DNA from: Alphaproteobacteria bacterium
GTDB taxonomy: Bacteria; Pseudomonadota; Alphaproteobacteria; RF32; CAG-239
Assembly (NCBI GenBank): GCA_017445475.1
Contig: JAFSUB010000024.1
Location: 23,912 to 87,911, forward strand
Direction: 5' to 3'
DNA length: 64,000 bases
The notes below the pieces were generated by a model, which was not told the DNA's origin, ran no database searches, and saw nothing but the letters and a program-made list of their open reading frames with translations. Shown here piece after piece: positions 40,523 to 47,884 of this stretch. Numbering within the stretch: the first letter of the stretch is position 1; every line of letters begins with the position of its first letter. The translations under genes were made by a program, and so were the position numbers.

Positions 40523-41743
40523 TTAAGCTGCCATGTTATTTGTATTAACATTATCACCCAAATTTTTACTCATAACACTAATTGAAATATCAGCATCACT
40601 CATTTTATTCAATACAATTGCGGCACTCGATAAATTCTCTGGAGCCAAATGAGCATAACGTTCTGTCATTCGAATGCTTTTGTGTCCCATTAATCTTTGT
40701 ACGATATATAAAGTCACACCTTCTTGGACTAACCAACTAGCGTATGTATGGCGAAGTGTATGGAAAACAACACGGTTTTTATCGTCTTTAATACCATTAT
40801 TCAATCCAAGATAATCGACTGCTCTTGCAAACGAATCTGATACCTCTTCAATTTTAGTACCTTTTGTTGATTTAAATACATATTCACCATTTTGTAATGA
40901 TTTTGCATTCAAAATACGACATACTTCATCCGTCATATTGGCAAAACGGTCTGAACCATTTTTGGGATCACGAATTGTGATTTGTTTGGTTGCCATATTG
41001 ACATCTTCACCAACTATATTAAAGATTTCACCAGCACGAAGACCCATATGAAGTGAAAAGACTGAGATTTCATACAACTGTTCACTACGTCTCCTTACTT
41101 CACCTAAAAGTTTTTTGGCTTCAAGTGGTGTCAAAAAGCGTACTCTATTATTGTTCAATGCTAATAATTTGAAATCGTCATATGGATTCATTCCATCAAA
41201 TACGCCAGCTTTTTTTGCACAATTAAAAATATAAGAAATAGTCACTATTGTTTTGTTTATAGTTGCATTGGCTAACCCATTTTTCTGCATAATCACCTTT
41301 ACCTTTTGTAAATCACCAGATATAACGTCTTTTAGAGGTTTTTTGCCAAATAATTTATCATAGTATGTGTCGAAGTCGTGATTTTCCTGATTTTTTTTCT
41401 TTTCTTCCTTTTCATAAAGATAATTGTCTGTGTAACCTCCCAAAAACCATTCTCGAAAAGTCATAGATTCATTTCTTTTCTTTGTTTCTAATGCACGTTT
41501 TTCTCTTAACGATGTGGGGTCACCATTGGCAAGTTTGATATTGGCTTTAATTTCGCAAAGAATTTCCACCGCTTTAAGTTCAGTCATACCTTCTGATGCC
41601 CAACCTAAACCTTCTTCGACTCCTTTACCGTCTTTTTGATATCTGATGGTAAAATACTTATCTTTCGAAACGCCGTTTTTTCTTGTTTCATGTTCTCTAT
41701 AAAAAACTCCTGCGTGTTTTTTTGTTCTAATGCGTTTTGGCAT
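40523..41743 (-). CDS. Island tyrosine integrase
   Basis: A 406-residue P4-like integrase. The N-terminal arm-binding domain is Lys-rich (RTKKHAGVFYREHETRKNGV). The catalytic domain includes GLRAGEIFNIVGEDV (Arg), FHTLRHTYASWL (H-x-x-R), and LMGHKSIRMTERYAHLA (His/Tyr). It belongs to the island between the two tRNA-Thr fragments; the gene begins 30 bases from the right arm repeat. It differs clearly from the prophage integrase at 32939-33976. Confidence 0.9.
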   Translation of the reverse strand: MPKRIRTKKHAGVFYREHETRKNGVSKDKYFTIRYQKDGKGVEEGLGWASEGMTELKAVEILCEIKANIKLANGDPTSLREKRALETKKRNESMTFREWFLGGYTDNYLYEKEEKKKNQENHDFDTYYDKLFGKKPLKDVISGDLQKVKVIMQKNGLANATINKTIVTISYIFNCAKKAGVFDGMNPYDDFKLLALNNNRVRFLTPLEAKKLLGEVRRRSEQLYEISVFSLHMGLRAGEIFNIVGEDVNMATKQITIRDPKNGSDRFANMTDEVCRILNAKSLQNGEYVFKSTKGTKIEEVSDSFARAVDYLGLNNGIKDDKNRVVFHTLRHTYASWLVQEGVTLYIVQRLMGHKSIRMTERYAHLAPENLSSAAIVLNKMSDADISISVMSKNLGDNVNTNNMAA

Positions 41744-41772
41744 TGTTTTAATTCCTTTTTATTGTATGGAAC

Positions 41773-41797
41773 AATTTTATCCCAGACCTGTCCCAGA
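41773..41797. repeat. 25-base direct repeat, right copy (island arm sites)
   Basis: Identical to 34149-34173 and in the same orientation, with TCCCAGA twice at an 11-base period. It lies between the integrase start and the tRNA core at 41927. Confidence 0.6.
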
Positions 41798-41926
41798 TTT
41801 TTTGTTAAAACTGATTAACGTAAATCATCACAAATGCTCTTTTAAGGGATAATAACAAATTGAGATGTCTACATTATTTAGAACATCTTTCAACACACAA
41901 AATCACAAATTTTTTTAAAAAATCTT

Positions 41927-41974
41927 CGCATTCGTAATGCGTGGGTCGGGCGTTCGAATCTCCTAACCGGCACC
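41927..41974 (+). other. tRNA-Thr(CGU) 3' fragment, right island junction (att)
   Basis: The core GCATTCGTAATGCGT (41927-41941) equals that at 34058. A T-arm (GGGCG-TTCGAAT-CTCCT, one mismatch and one G-T pair) and ACCGGCACCA follow. The native-looking terminator at 41984-42008 directly follows, so this probably is the original host end of the tRNA gene. The 5' half is missing here and must be outside the window. Confidence 0.7.
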
Positions 41975-41983
41975 AGTTTCAAA

Positions 41984-42008
41984 AAAAGCACCATAAAAGG
42001 TGCTTTTT
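41984..42008. terminator. tRNA-Thr terminator / end of DUF4139 gene
   Basis: AAAGCACC-ATAAAA-GGTGCTTT followed by T residues. It has A and T runs on both sides, so it can serve both the tRNA and the convergent DUF4139 gene. Confidence 0.75.
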
Positions 42009-42027
42009 TTGATATTTTTGCTTTTTT

Positions 42028-43512
42028 TTATCTGCAGCGGGTTTCTTCACGTGTCGTTTGGGCAGTAAATGTCAGCGTTTGGGCAGAATCGGCATCAAGC
42101 AAGATGCGCCACTGATATTCATTTACGTTTTTCTTTGAAACCTCACCCTTTATGTTTTCGTTTAAAATTTGCGTTCTTGCCGATAAAGGCTGTTTGAAAA
42201 CAACCATCGTTTCTTTGTCGCCGCCGTTTGTCAACACAACCTGAACGTCATAAGCGCGCACAATTTTAAGACGCGGGCATTTGCCGTTTGCATCATTGAT
42301 AACCTCTTCGGAAATTTTGCGCACGTTTGACACTTTTCCGTTTAGGAACACATCAAACATTTTGCCCAGTTCAAGCTCGATTTCTTCGCCTTTTGCTGTT
42401 TCGGAAATGCTGTTTTCGCCGATAAATTGCATATTGCCTTGCAAATCGTTTTCATAAAAGCGAAAAACGCCTTGCGGCAACGGTATGCCTAAATTTGAGG
42501 CTTCGTCGTTTATTAAAAGATAATAAACCGCAGGATGAACTTTTTCAAAATTTGCGGCATATTCGCCGTCAAAATAAAGCGGCGAGCGCACACGCCCTTC
42601 TTTTTGATATTTCACATCGCTTTTCTCGATTAAGCTGATTTGCTTGGTTTGATTGTTGTTAATGGTTGTTCGATTAGGAAGTGTATAAAGCTGATAAGCG
42701 TTAAAACTTTCGGGAGCAACCGACATAGCGCCGTCAGCCTCCATCTCGTCTGCAACGGCAAAATTGGCCGCCTTAACAAGCATACCCCGCGTGGCTCTTT
42801 GATAGCCGGACACTTCATTGACTTCGCCGGCAATCAGTTGCACCTTTGCGTTTTCATAACTCACGCCCGAATTGTTGTTAATGCTCACCCAGCCCGCCAA
42901 ATCAAGTGTAGTTTCATCAATAATGCTTGCAACATAGTTTGTTTTCCACGAAATGCCGTTTGTCAAATATGCAAGTGTCAATTCTTTAAAGGCACGTTCA
43001 CGGCTGGAAATTTTGGCGGCAAGGGTTGGTTTTTGCATCAGCGATTCGGGCATTTTTTCAAAAACCAAGCGTCCGTCAAAATTTGTTTCAATCCCATAGG
43101 AAAATTCCAAAATCGGCTCGCCGTTTTGATAGCTGATAAGCTTTGCTTCGTCTAAAACCTGTTTGCCCGTTGCCGGATTGATTCGAAGCGTTTTAACCAT
43201 TTGTCCGACAGATTTTTCGGCGATGTTATAAGGTGTTAAAAGCGCATAATCATAGTTTTGTTCCAAAACATGTATTTCATCACCCAAAATAATCACGCTT
43301 TCGGGCTTAATGCTTGAGGCAACACCCTCGAAGGCAACATCATTTAAGCCTTCTTTCAAGCTTGCTTGACGCAAGTCTTTCACAAGCGCAAGATTGTTGT
43401 TGTATATGCTGATTTCAATGTTTTTAGAAGCCGGTTTTTCAATGTTTTCTTGCGCCATAAGCGGCATTGAAAACAGAAAAAAAGAAAACGCTACGGCAAA
43501 TTTGAAACTCAT
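42028..43512 (-). CDS. Secreted DUF4139-domain protein
   Basis: A 494-residue protein from the ATG at 43512, supported by AAAAGGAG. A signal peptide (FAVAFSFFLFSMPLMAQ) targets it to the periplasm or outside. ISIYNNNLALVKDLRQASLK and EGLNDVAFEGVASSIKPESV are typical of the DUF4140/DUF4139 start; the middle TLAYLTNGISWKTNYVASII is a DUF4139 hallmark, as is IVRAYDVQVVLTN near the end. The family's role is not known; it is common in Gram-negative bacteria. It is convergent with the tRNA remnant. Confidence 0.8.
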   Translation of the reverse strand: MSFKFAVAFSFFLFSMPLMAQENIEKPASKNIEISIYNNNLALVKDLRQASLKEGLNDVAFEGVASSIKPESVIILGDEIHVLEQNYDYALLTPYNIAEKSVGQMVKTLRINPATGKQVLDEAKLISYQNGEPILEFSYGIETNFDGRLVFEKMPESLMQKPTLAAKISSRERAFKELTLAYLTNGISWKTNYVASIIDETTLDLAGWVSINNNSGVSYENAKVQLIAGEVNEVSGYQRATRGMLVKAANFAVADEMEADGAMSVAPESFNAYQLYTLPNRTTINNNQTKQISLIEKSDVKYQKEGRVRSPLYFDGEYAANFEKVHPAVYYLLINDEASNLGIPLPQGVFRFYENDLQGNMQFIGENSISETAKGEEIELELGKMFDVFLNGKVSNVRKISEEVINDANGKCPRLKIVRAYDVQVVLTNGGDKETMVVFKQPLSARTQILNENIKGEVSKKNVNEYQWRILLDADSAQTLTFTAQTTREETRCR

Positions 43513-43619
43513 TTTTTTTGCTCCTTTTAAAAAAATCAGGTTGTTTTTGTGTTTAAAATAACAACTCCTCACCGATTGGCAAGTGTTTTTATTTTTTGCG
43601 GTGCTCAAATTTTGGTTTT

Positions 43620-44465
43620 TTAATAGTCGTTAATCATCTGTTTTGTGATGGCGTCATAAGCTTTAAGCTCGGTCAACACGCGTTCCATATCGGCAAGCGC
43701 GATTGTGTTTGGTCCGTCAGATAAGGCTTTGTCCGGATTATCATGTGTTTCCAAAAACACGCCGGCAACGCCGACTGCAACGGCAGCTCTTGCCAAAACA
43801 GGTGCAAATTCACGTTGGCCGCCTGTTGAAGCACCTTTGCCGCCCGGTTGCTGAACCGAATGTGTCGCGTCCATAATAACGGGGCAACCCGTGTCTCTTG
43901 CCATTTGAGGGAACCCACGCATATCCACCACCAAAGTGTTGTAACCAAAACTTGTGCCGCGTTCGGTGAGCAAAACATTATCATTTCCAGAGTCAACGGA
44001 TTTTTGCACCAAATTTTTCACATCCCACGGTGCCAAAAACTGGCCTTTTTTGATGTTGACGGCCTTGCCGGTTTTGGCCGCTGCCACAACCAAATCGGTC
44101 TGACGACATAAAAACGCCGGAATTTGAAGCATATCAACGTGCTTTGCAACCTCGTCGCATTGCCAAACTTCGTGCACATCGGTAACAATCGGCAAATCGG
44201 GATAAAGCTTTTTGATTTCATCAAAAGTTTCCATACCTTTTTCAAGCCCGACGCCGCGTGCGCCATTGATGGATGTGCGGTTTGCTTTGTCAAAAGAGGC
44301 CTTGAACACATAAGGCATATCAAGCTTTCGTGTCATCTCGCGCATGGCACCTGCAATCATAATTGCATGCGCCTTGCTTTCAATCTGGCACGGCCCGCAA
44401 ATGAGCGCCAAAGGCAACTTGTTGCCAAACGATACATTACCTACTTTAACAATTTTTTGTTGCAT
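43620..44465 (-). CDS. kdsA: 3-deoxy-8-phosphooctulonate synthase
   Basis: A 281-residue enzyme that condenses phosphoenolpyruvate with arabinose 5-phosphate to form KDO 8-phosphate, used in lipid A-core synthesis. Motifs seen: LALICGPCQIESKAHAI, FKASFDKANRTSINGARGVG, PIVTDVHEVWQCDEVA, LQIPAFLCRQTDLVVAAA, FGYNTLVVDMRG and VIMDATHSVQQPGG. Start at 44465 has a good GGAGGT site. The Cys and His metal ligands are the class of metal-dependent KdsA. Length fits the family. It proves an LPS-making Gram-negative host. Confidence 0.95.
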   Translation of the reverse strand: MQQKIVKVGNVSFGNKLPLALICGPCQIESKAHAIMIAGAMREMTRKLDMPYVFKASFDKANRTSINGARGVGLEKGMETFDEIKKLYPDLPIVTDVHEVWQCDEVAKHVDMLQIPAFLCRQTDLVVAAAKTGKAVNIKKGQFLAPWDVKNLVQKSVDSGNDNVLLTERGTSFGYNTLVVDMRGFPQMARDTGCPVIMDATHSVQQPGGKGASTGGQREFAPVLARAAVAVGVAGVFLETHDNPDKALSDGPNTIALADMERVLTELKAYDAITKQMINDY

Positions 44466-44662
44466 AAGACACCTCCCAAATGATTGCAAACCGCACTTAA
44501 TCTAGCGCACTTTGCCACAAATGGCAACTGCTTTATACGCGCTTGTTCACAGATATAAAAAAACATTGCGTTACGATTTTTTTCTTGACGCGTGATTTTT
44601 TTTAAGTTATATGGATATCGCTTTTCATTGACGGATATTATTATGAGGTATATGTGAAGAAT

Positions 44663-44752
44663 GGAAAGGTGGCAGAGCGGTTTAATGCAGCGGTCTTGAA
44701 AACCGTCGAGGGCGCGAGTCCTCCGGGAGTTCGAATCTCCCCCTTTCCGCCA
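44663..44752 (+). tRNA. tRNA-Ser(UGA)
   Basis: A 90-base tRNA with long variable arm and encoded CCA. The acceptor stem GGAAAGG pairs with CCTTTCC, the anticodon loop CTTGAAA has TGA at 44697-44699, the T-arm is GGGAG-TTCGAAT-CTCCC. A terminator follows. Confidence 0.95.
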
Positions 44753-44797
44753 ACAAAAAAACGCCGGCTGAATGCCGGTGTTTTTTTGTTGATGGGG
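44749..44797. repeat. tRNA-Ser terminator, repeat copy 1
   Basis: GCCA, then AACAAAAAAACGCCGGCTGA and a T-run and GATGGGG. The hairpin ACGCCGGC/GCCGGTGT is the tRNA terminator. All 49 bases recur at 44936-44984, including the last bases of the tRNA itself. Confidence 0.85.
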
Positions 44798-44935
44798 GGA
44801 AGGTTCGAACGCACGGAGAAGGGAGTTCGACCACAAGCGAAAGGCGAGCGGGAGCGCGCCGGTCGGCCGGCAGCCGATGAGCGCAGAAGCGGCGCAGATT
44901 TTTATAAAAAAATCAAGCCCATCTCCCTTATTGAA

Positions 44936-44984
44936 GCCAACAAAAAAACGCCGGCTGAATGCCGGTGTTTTTTTGTTGATGGGG
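44936..44984. repeat. tRNA-Ser terminator, repeat copy 2
   Basis: Exact copy of 44749-44797 with a 187-base period. Between the copies lies a G+C-rich stretch (about 44810-44910) with a T-loop-like GGGAGTTCGA but no full tRNA or gene. Confidence 0.85.
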
Positions 44985-45065
44985 TTCTCACCCCGCAAAA
45001 TTGAAGCAACAAAAAAACCATGCCTTAAGCACGGTTTTTTTATTGGCGTATCCGGCGGGGTTCGA
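44983..45065. repeat. tRNA-Arg 3' end plus terminator, repeat copy 1 (remnant)
   Basis: 83 bases, one mismatch with 45182-45264. On the minus strand it holds the T-loop and acceptor 3' end of tRNA-Arg (TCGAACCCCGCCGGATACGC), CCA, and its hairpin terminator, but the rest of the tRNA is missing. Confidence 0.8.
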
Positions 45066-45137
45066 TGGCTCAAGTTTGTAAGCGCTTTTTTGCCGCGCTG
45101 TCGCTTGAAAAAATCGCAAACAAACTCACGCCTGCCA

Positions 45138-45168
45138 TCAAGAATCTGTCCACAGGACAGATTCTTGA
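45138..45168. repeat. Perfect 14-base inverted repeat
   Basis: TCAAGAATCTGTCC and GGACAGATTCTTGA with the 3-base loop ACA, extended by TGCC/GGCA outside. It lies in the 116-base unique segment (45066-45181) between the two tRNA-Arg repeats and has no T-run, so it is not a usual terminator. Confidence 0.75.
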
Positions 45169-45181
45169 AAGGCAGCCTCAC

Positions 45182-45264
45182 GGTTCTCACCCCGCAAAAT
45201 TGAAGCAATAAAAAAACCATGCCTTAAGCACGGTTTTTTTATTGGCGTATCCGGCGGGGTTCGA
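45182..45264. repeat. tRNA-Arg 3' end plus terminator, repeat copy 2 (functional)
   Basis: The copy that is part of the complete tRNA-Arg gene. The terminator on the minus strand is CCGTGC-TTAAG-GCATGG followed by T residues (about 45206-45240). Confidence 0.8.
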
Positions 45265-45319
45265 ACCCGCAACCTTTGGCGTCGGAGGCCAACACTCTAT
45301 CCAGTTGAGCTACGGATAC
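45243..45319 (-). tRNA. tRNA-Arg(CCG)
   Basis: A 77-base tRNA with encoded CCA. Acceptor GTATCCG pairs with CGGATAC, anticodon loop CTCCGAC carries CCG, T-arm GCGGG-TTCGAAC-CCCGC. It is on the minus strand and is followed by its terminator. Confidence 0.95.
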
Positions 45320-45394
45320 ATCTTCGTTTTTAGCTCTTTTATACCAAATTTAGCACTTTGACCAGCCTTTTTTTAACATTTTTGATAATTTTGC

Positions 45395-45423
45395 TTGACA
45401 CTTTATGAAAATATCTGTATTTA
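45395..45423 (+). promoter_or_regulatory. rpmB promoter
   Basis: TTGACA (45395-45400) and TATTTA (45418-45423), 17 bases apart, about 44 bases upstream of the rpmB start. Confidence 0.65.
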
Positions 45424-45466
45424 ATGGCAACAATGTTTGATTTTATTTGAAATAAAGGATAAAAAA

Positions 45467-45754
45467 ATGGCTAAAAAATGTGATTTAACGGGCACCGGCG
45501 TTCAAAGCGGCAACAATGTCAGCCACGCAAACAACCGCACACGTCGTCGCTTTATGCCCAATCTTCACGTCGTTTCGCTCATCAGCGAATCGCTAGGAAA
45601 GGTTTTTAAGCTCAAAATTTGCTCAAAAACGTTGCGTTCAATTGAACACAACGGGGGTTTGGATTCATACTTGGAAAAAACAGCTTCCAAAAATTTAACA
45701 ACTGAAGCCAAATCAATTAAAAAAGCATTGGCAAAGAAAAAAGCTTCAAAATAA
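45467..45754 (+). CDS. rpmB: 50S ribosomal protein L28
   Basis: A 95-residue protein. KKCDLTGTGVQSGNNVSHAN followed by NRTRRRFMPNLHVVSLIS is the alphaproteobacterial form of L28, including the N-N-V-S-H-A-N motif. It binds 23S rRNA in the large subunit. The Lys-rich end is typical. AAAGGA precedes the ATG. It stands alone, without rpmG, between its promoter and a terminator. Confidence 0.95.
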   Translation: MAKKCDLTGTGVQSGNNVSHANNRTRRRFMPNLHVVSLISESLGKVFKLKICSKTLRSIEHNGGLDSYLEKTASKNLTTEAKSIKKALAKKKASK

Positions 45755-45770
45755 GTAATGTTTTAATAAA

Positions 45771-45808
45771 AAAAACGCCTGCAAAATGAAAAATTGCAGG
45801 CATTTTTT
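45771..45808. terminator. Bidirectional terminator after rpmB
   Basis: GCCTGCAA (45777-45784) pairs with TTGCAGGC (45794-45801), with A and T runs on the sides. It ends both rpmB and the convergent nfeD-like gene. Confidence 0.8.
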
Positions 45809-45823
45809 TGGATTAAAAAGATT

Positions 45824-46282
45824 TTATTTTTCAAATTTTTTGCCAATCAAAATCACGCCGTCTTTAACGTCTATAATTTTGACCTTGTCGCCTTCTTTTA
45901 AGGGTTCATCAACATCAACGAGCCAAAACGAATCGCCCACTTTAGCTTTTGCTCTGCCATCTGCAACATCTTCCGACAAATTGTAAACCTTGCCGATGTG
46001 CGCGCCTGCCATATCATTCAAATATTTATATTTTTCAGGCACGGCTGTTTTTTTCAAAACTTTGGCATAAGCATACCACCCGATGCCGGCAAAAACGGCT
46101 GAAATCAGCGAAAAACAGACAAGCGTTTCAATGGCCGTTAAGTGCACAATGCTCACCAAAATGCCCATGGCAAATGAGGAAAAACCAAACCAAATCAAAT
46201 ACGTTCCCGGCACAAACATCTCGGCCAGAACAAACAACAGTCCGATGGCAAACCAGCCCAAATATCCCATTTCGGTAATCAT
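45824..46282 (-). CDS. NfeD-like membrane protein
   Basis: A 152-residue protein. Membrane segments WFAIGLLFVLAEMFVPGTYL, FGFSSFAMGILVSIVHL and ETLVCFSLISAVFAGIGWYA form the short NfeD form (NfeD1b). The C-terminal OB-fold-like domain ends with EGDKVKIIDVKDGVILIGKK. It is next to the SPFH gene, and NfeD and SPFH proteins form a membrane-quality-control pair. Its ATG is 16 bases downstream of that gene's stop, an operon. Confidence 0.85.
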   Translation of the reverse strand: MITEMGYLGWFAIGLLFVLAEMFVPGTYLIWFGFSSFAMGILVSIVHLTAIETLVCFSLISAVFAGIGWYAYAKVLKKTAVPEKYKYLNDMAGAHIGKVYNLSEDVADGRAKAKVGDSFWLVDVDEPLKEGDKVKIIDVKDGVILIGKKFEK

Positions 46283-46298
46283 TATTAAATATCCTTTC

Positions 46299-47252
46299 CT
46301 ATTTTGTCGGTGGTGTTTTGTCTTTAATCACTTCTTTTGCAATTTCGGCGATTCCCGCAAGCGAGCCGGCAACATTTGTTGCGTCTGTCGGGAGCATCAA
46401 AAGTTTTTGGTTCGGCGAAGTGATAATGCCCTGCAAGGCTTCAATATATTTTTGGCCTAAAAAGTAATTCAGCGATTGGGCGTTTCCTTGATTGATGGCT
46501 TCCGACAAGGCTTTTGTTGCAAAGGCTTCGGCGTTTGCTAGGCGTTCTCTTGCTTCTGCCTCGCGGAACGCCGCCTCTTTTTTTGCCTCCGCATCTAAAA
46601 TGATGGATTGCTTTTCGGCTTCGGCTGCCAAAATGACAGATTGCTTTTCACCCTCGGCTTTCAAAATTTCCGATTGTCTGATTCCTTCGGCTTCCAAAAC
46701 GGATGCACGCTTGTCGCGCTCGGCTTTCATTTGGCGCGCCATTGAATCAATCAAATCTTTGGGCGGTGTGATGTCTTTAATTTCGACACGCGTAACCTTA
46801 ACGCCCCATGGAACGGTTGCCTCGTCAACAACCGATAAAAGCTTGTGGTTAATGGCATCGCGCTGCGACAACAGTTCGTCGATTTCCATACCGCCCAAAA
46901 CCGTTCTGATGTTGGTCATGATCAAGTTTAAAATCGCGTGATTCAAGTCTTTGACCTGATAAGCGGCATTTGCGGCGTTTTGAATTTGAAAAAACAGAAC
47001 GCCGTCAACACGCACCATGGCGTTGTCTTTGGTGATGACATCTTGAGATGGAACATCTAAAACCTGCTCCATACGATTGATTTTGGCGCCAATTCGCTCA
47101 ATAATCGGCAAAACAAGGTGAAAACCGGGTTTTAAGGTTCTGGTAAAACGGCCGAAACTTTCAACCGTATATTCATAGCCCTGCCGAACAATAATCACAG
47201 AGCTCATCAAAACAAACAAAATAACAAAAATGAGTATAATCGCAAAAGGCAT
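46299..47252 (-). CDS. qmcA: SPFH/Band 7 protein (QmcA-like)
   Basis: A 317-residue protein. One N-terminal membrane helix (AIILIFVILFVLMSSVIIV), then the Band 7 domain RQGYEYTVESFGRFTRTLKP, PGFHLVLPIIERIGAKINRM, SQDVITKDNAMVRVDGVLFF, and a long coiled coil (AEGEKQSVILAAEAEKQSII). It forms ring oligomers that control membrane proteolysis by FtsH. The following gene is the NfeD partner. Full length. Confidence 0.9.
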   Translation of the reverse strand: MPFAIILIFVILFVLMSSVIIVRQGYEYTVESFGRFTRTLKPGFHLVLPIIERIGAKINRMEQVLDVPSQDVITKDNAMVRVDGVLFFQIQNAANAAYQVKDLNHAILNLIMTNIRTVLGGMEIDELLSQRDAINHKLLSVVDEATVPWGVKVTRVEIKDITPPKDLIDSMARQMKAERDKRASVLEAEGIRQSEILKAEGEKQSVILAAEAEKQSIILDAEAKKEAAFREAEARERLANAEAFATKALSEAINQGNAQSLNYFLGQKYIEALQGIITSPNQKLLMLPTDATNVAGSLAGIAEIAKEVIKDKTPPTK

Positions 47253-47327
47253 ATCTTTTCTCCTTTAAAAACAAAGACTGAATATATGGTGGGCCGTAAA
47301 TTAAAAAATTGCAAGTTTAAATCAAAT

Positions 47328-47756
47328 TTAATACAACACTTTATCGCCGACTTGAATGGCGTGTTTTTTAACTTCGCCGGCGTTCAATTCAAGAACGGCG
47401 CTGACATATTCGCGTGTGGGTGAAATAATCTTAAGGCTCAAGGGTTCGGTGTTTTGCACAATGGCGACAATGGTTTTGTTTTTTCCGATAAAAAGCATAT
47501 CAAGAGAGATGTATGTGTTCTTCATCCACATCGCAACGGGTTGCAGGTGTTGATTGTCAAACAAAAAAAGCATTCCCTGATTTGAGGGAAGGTGATTTCG
47601 AAACATTAAGCCTTTTTGCAGTTTTTTTAAGGTGTCGGCCACTTCCACATTGTAGACAACATCTTTGCTTTGCGTTTGAACGACAATTTGTTTCAAGTCC
47701 TTAAAACAACCGCTTAAAGCAAACACAATCAAACAAATTTTTAAAAACGTTTTCAT
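47328..47756 (-). CDS. DUF192 lipoprotein
   Basis: A 142-residue protein with a lipoprotein signal (IVFALSGC, cleavage before Cys17). The mature part holds the DUF192 core: VEVADTLKKLQKGLMFRNHL, QGMLFLFDNQ, AMWMKNTYISLDMLFIGKNK and VLELNAGEVKKHAIQVGDKV. Function of the family is not settled. It is transcribed divergent to recJ. Confidence 0.85.
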   Translation of the reverse strand: MKTFLKICLIVFALSGCFKDLKQIVVQTQSKDVVYNVEVADTLKKLQKGLMFRNHLPSNQGMLFLFDNQHLQPVAMWMKNTYISLDMLFIGKNKTIVAIVQNTEPLSLKIISPTREYVSAVLELNAGEVKKHAIQVGDKVLY

Positions 47757-47884
47757 CTTGTTTCTCTTGGCTTATTAAATGGCAGATTTTGATAAAAAAG
47801 TAAAGTAAAAAATCGCTTTTTTCGTTGAGTTTAAGCTTTAAGTGTGCAAAAATACGCTTGTTTAAAATAAATAAGGAAAACTTG

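Noticed and set aside
44700..44912. A second tRNA between the tRNA-Ser repeats
   Set aside because: Only a T-loop-like GGGAGTTCGA is present; no acceptor, D-arm or anticodon arm can be folded.
44441..45220. A 259-codon open frame on the minus strand across tRNA-Ser and the repeats
   Set aside because: It reads through a tRNA gene, terminators and direct repeats; low complexity and no family. A chance frame of the kind often misannotated beside tRNAs.
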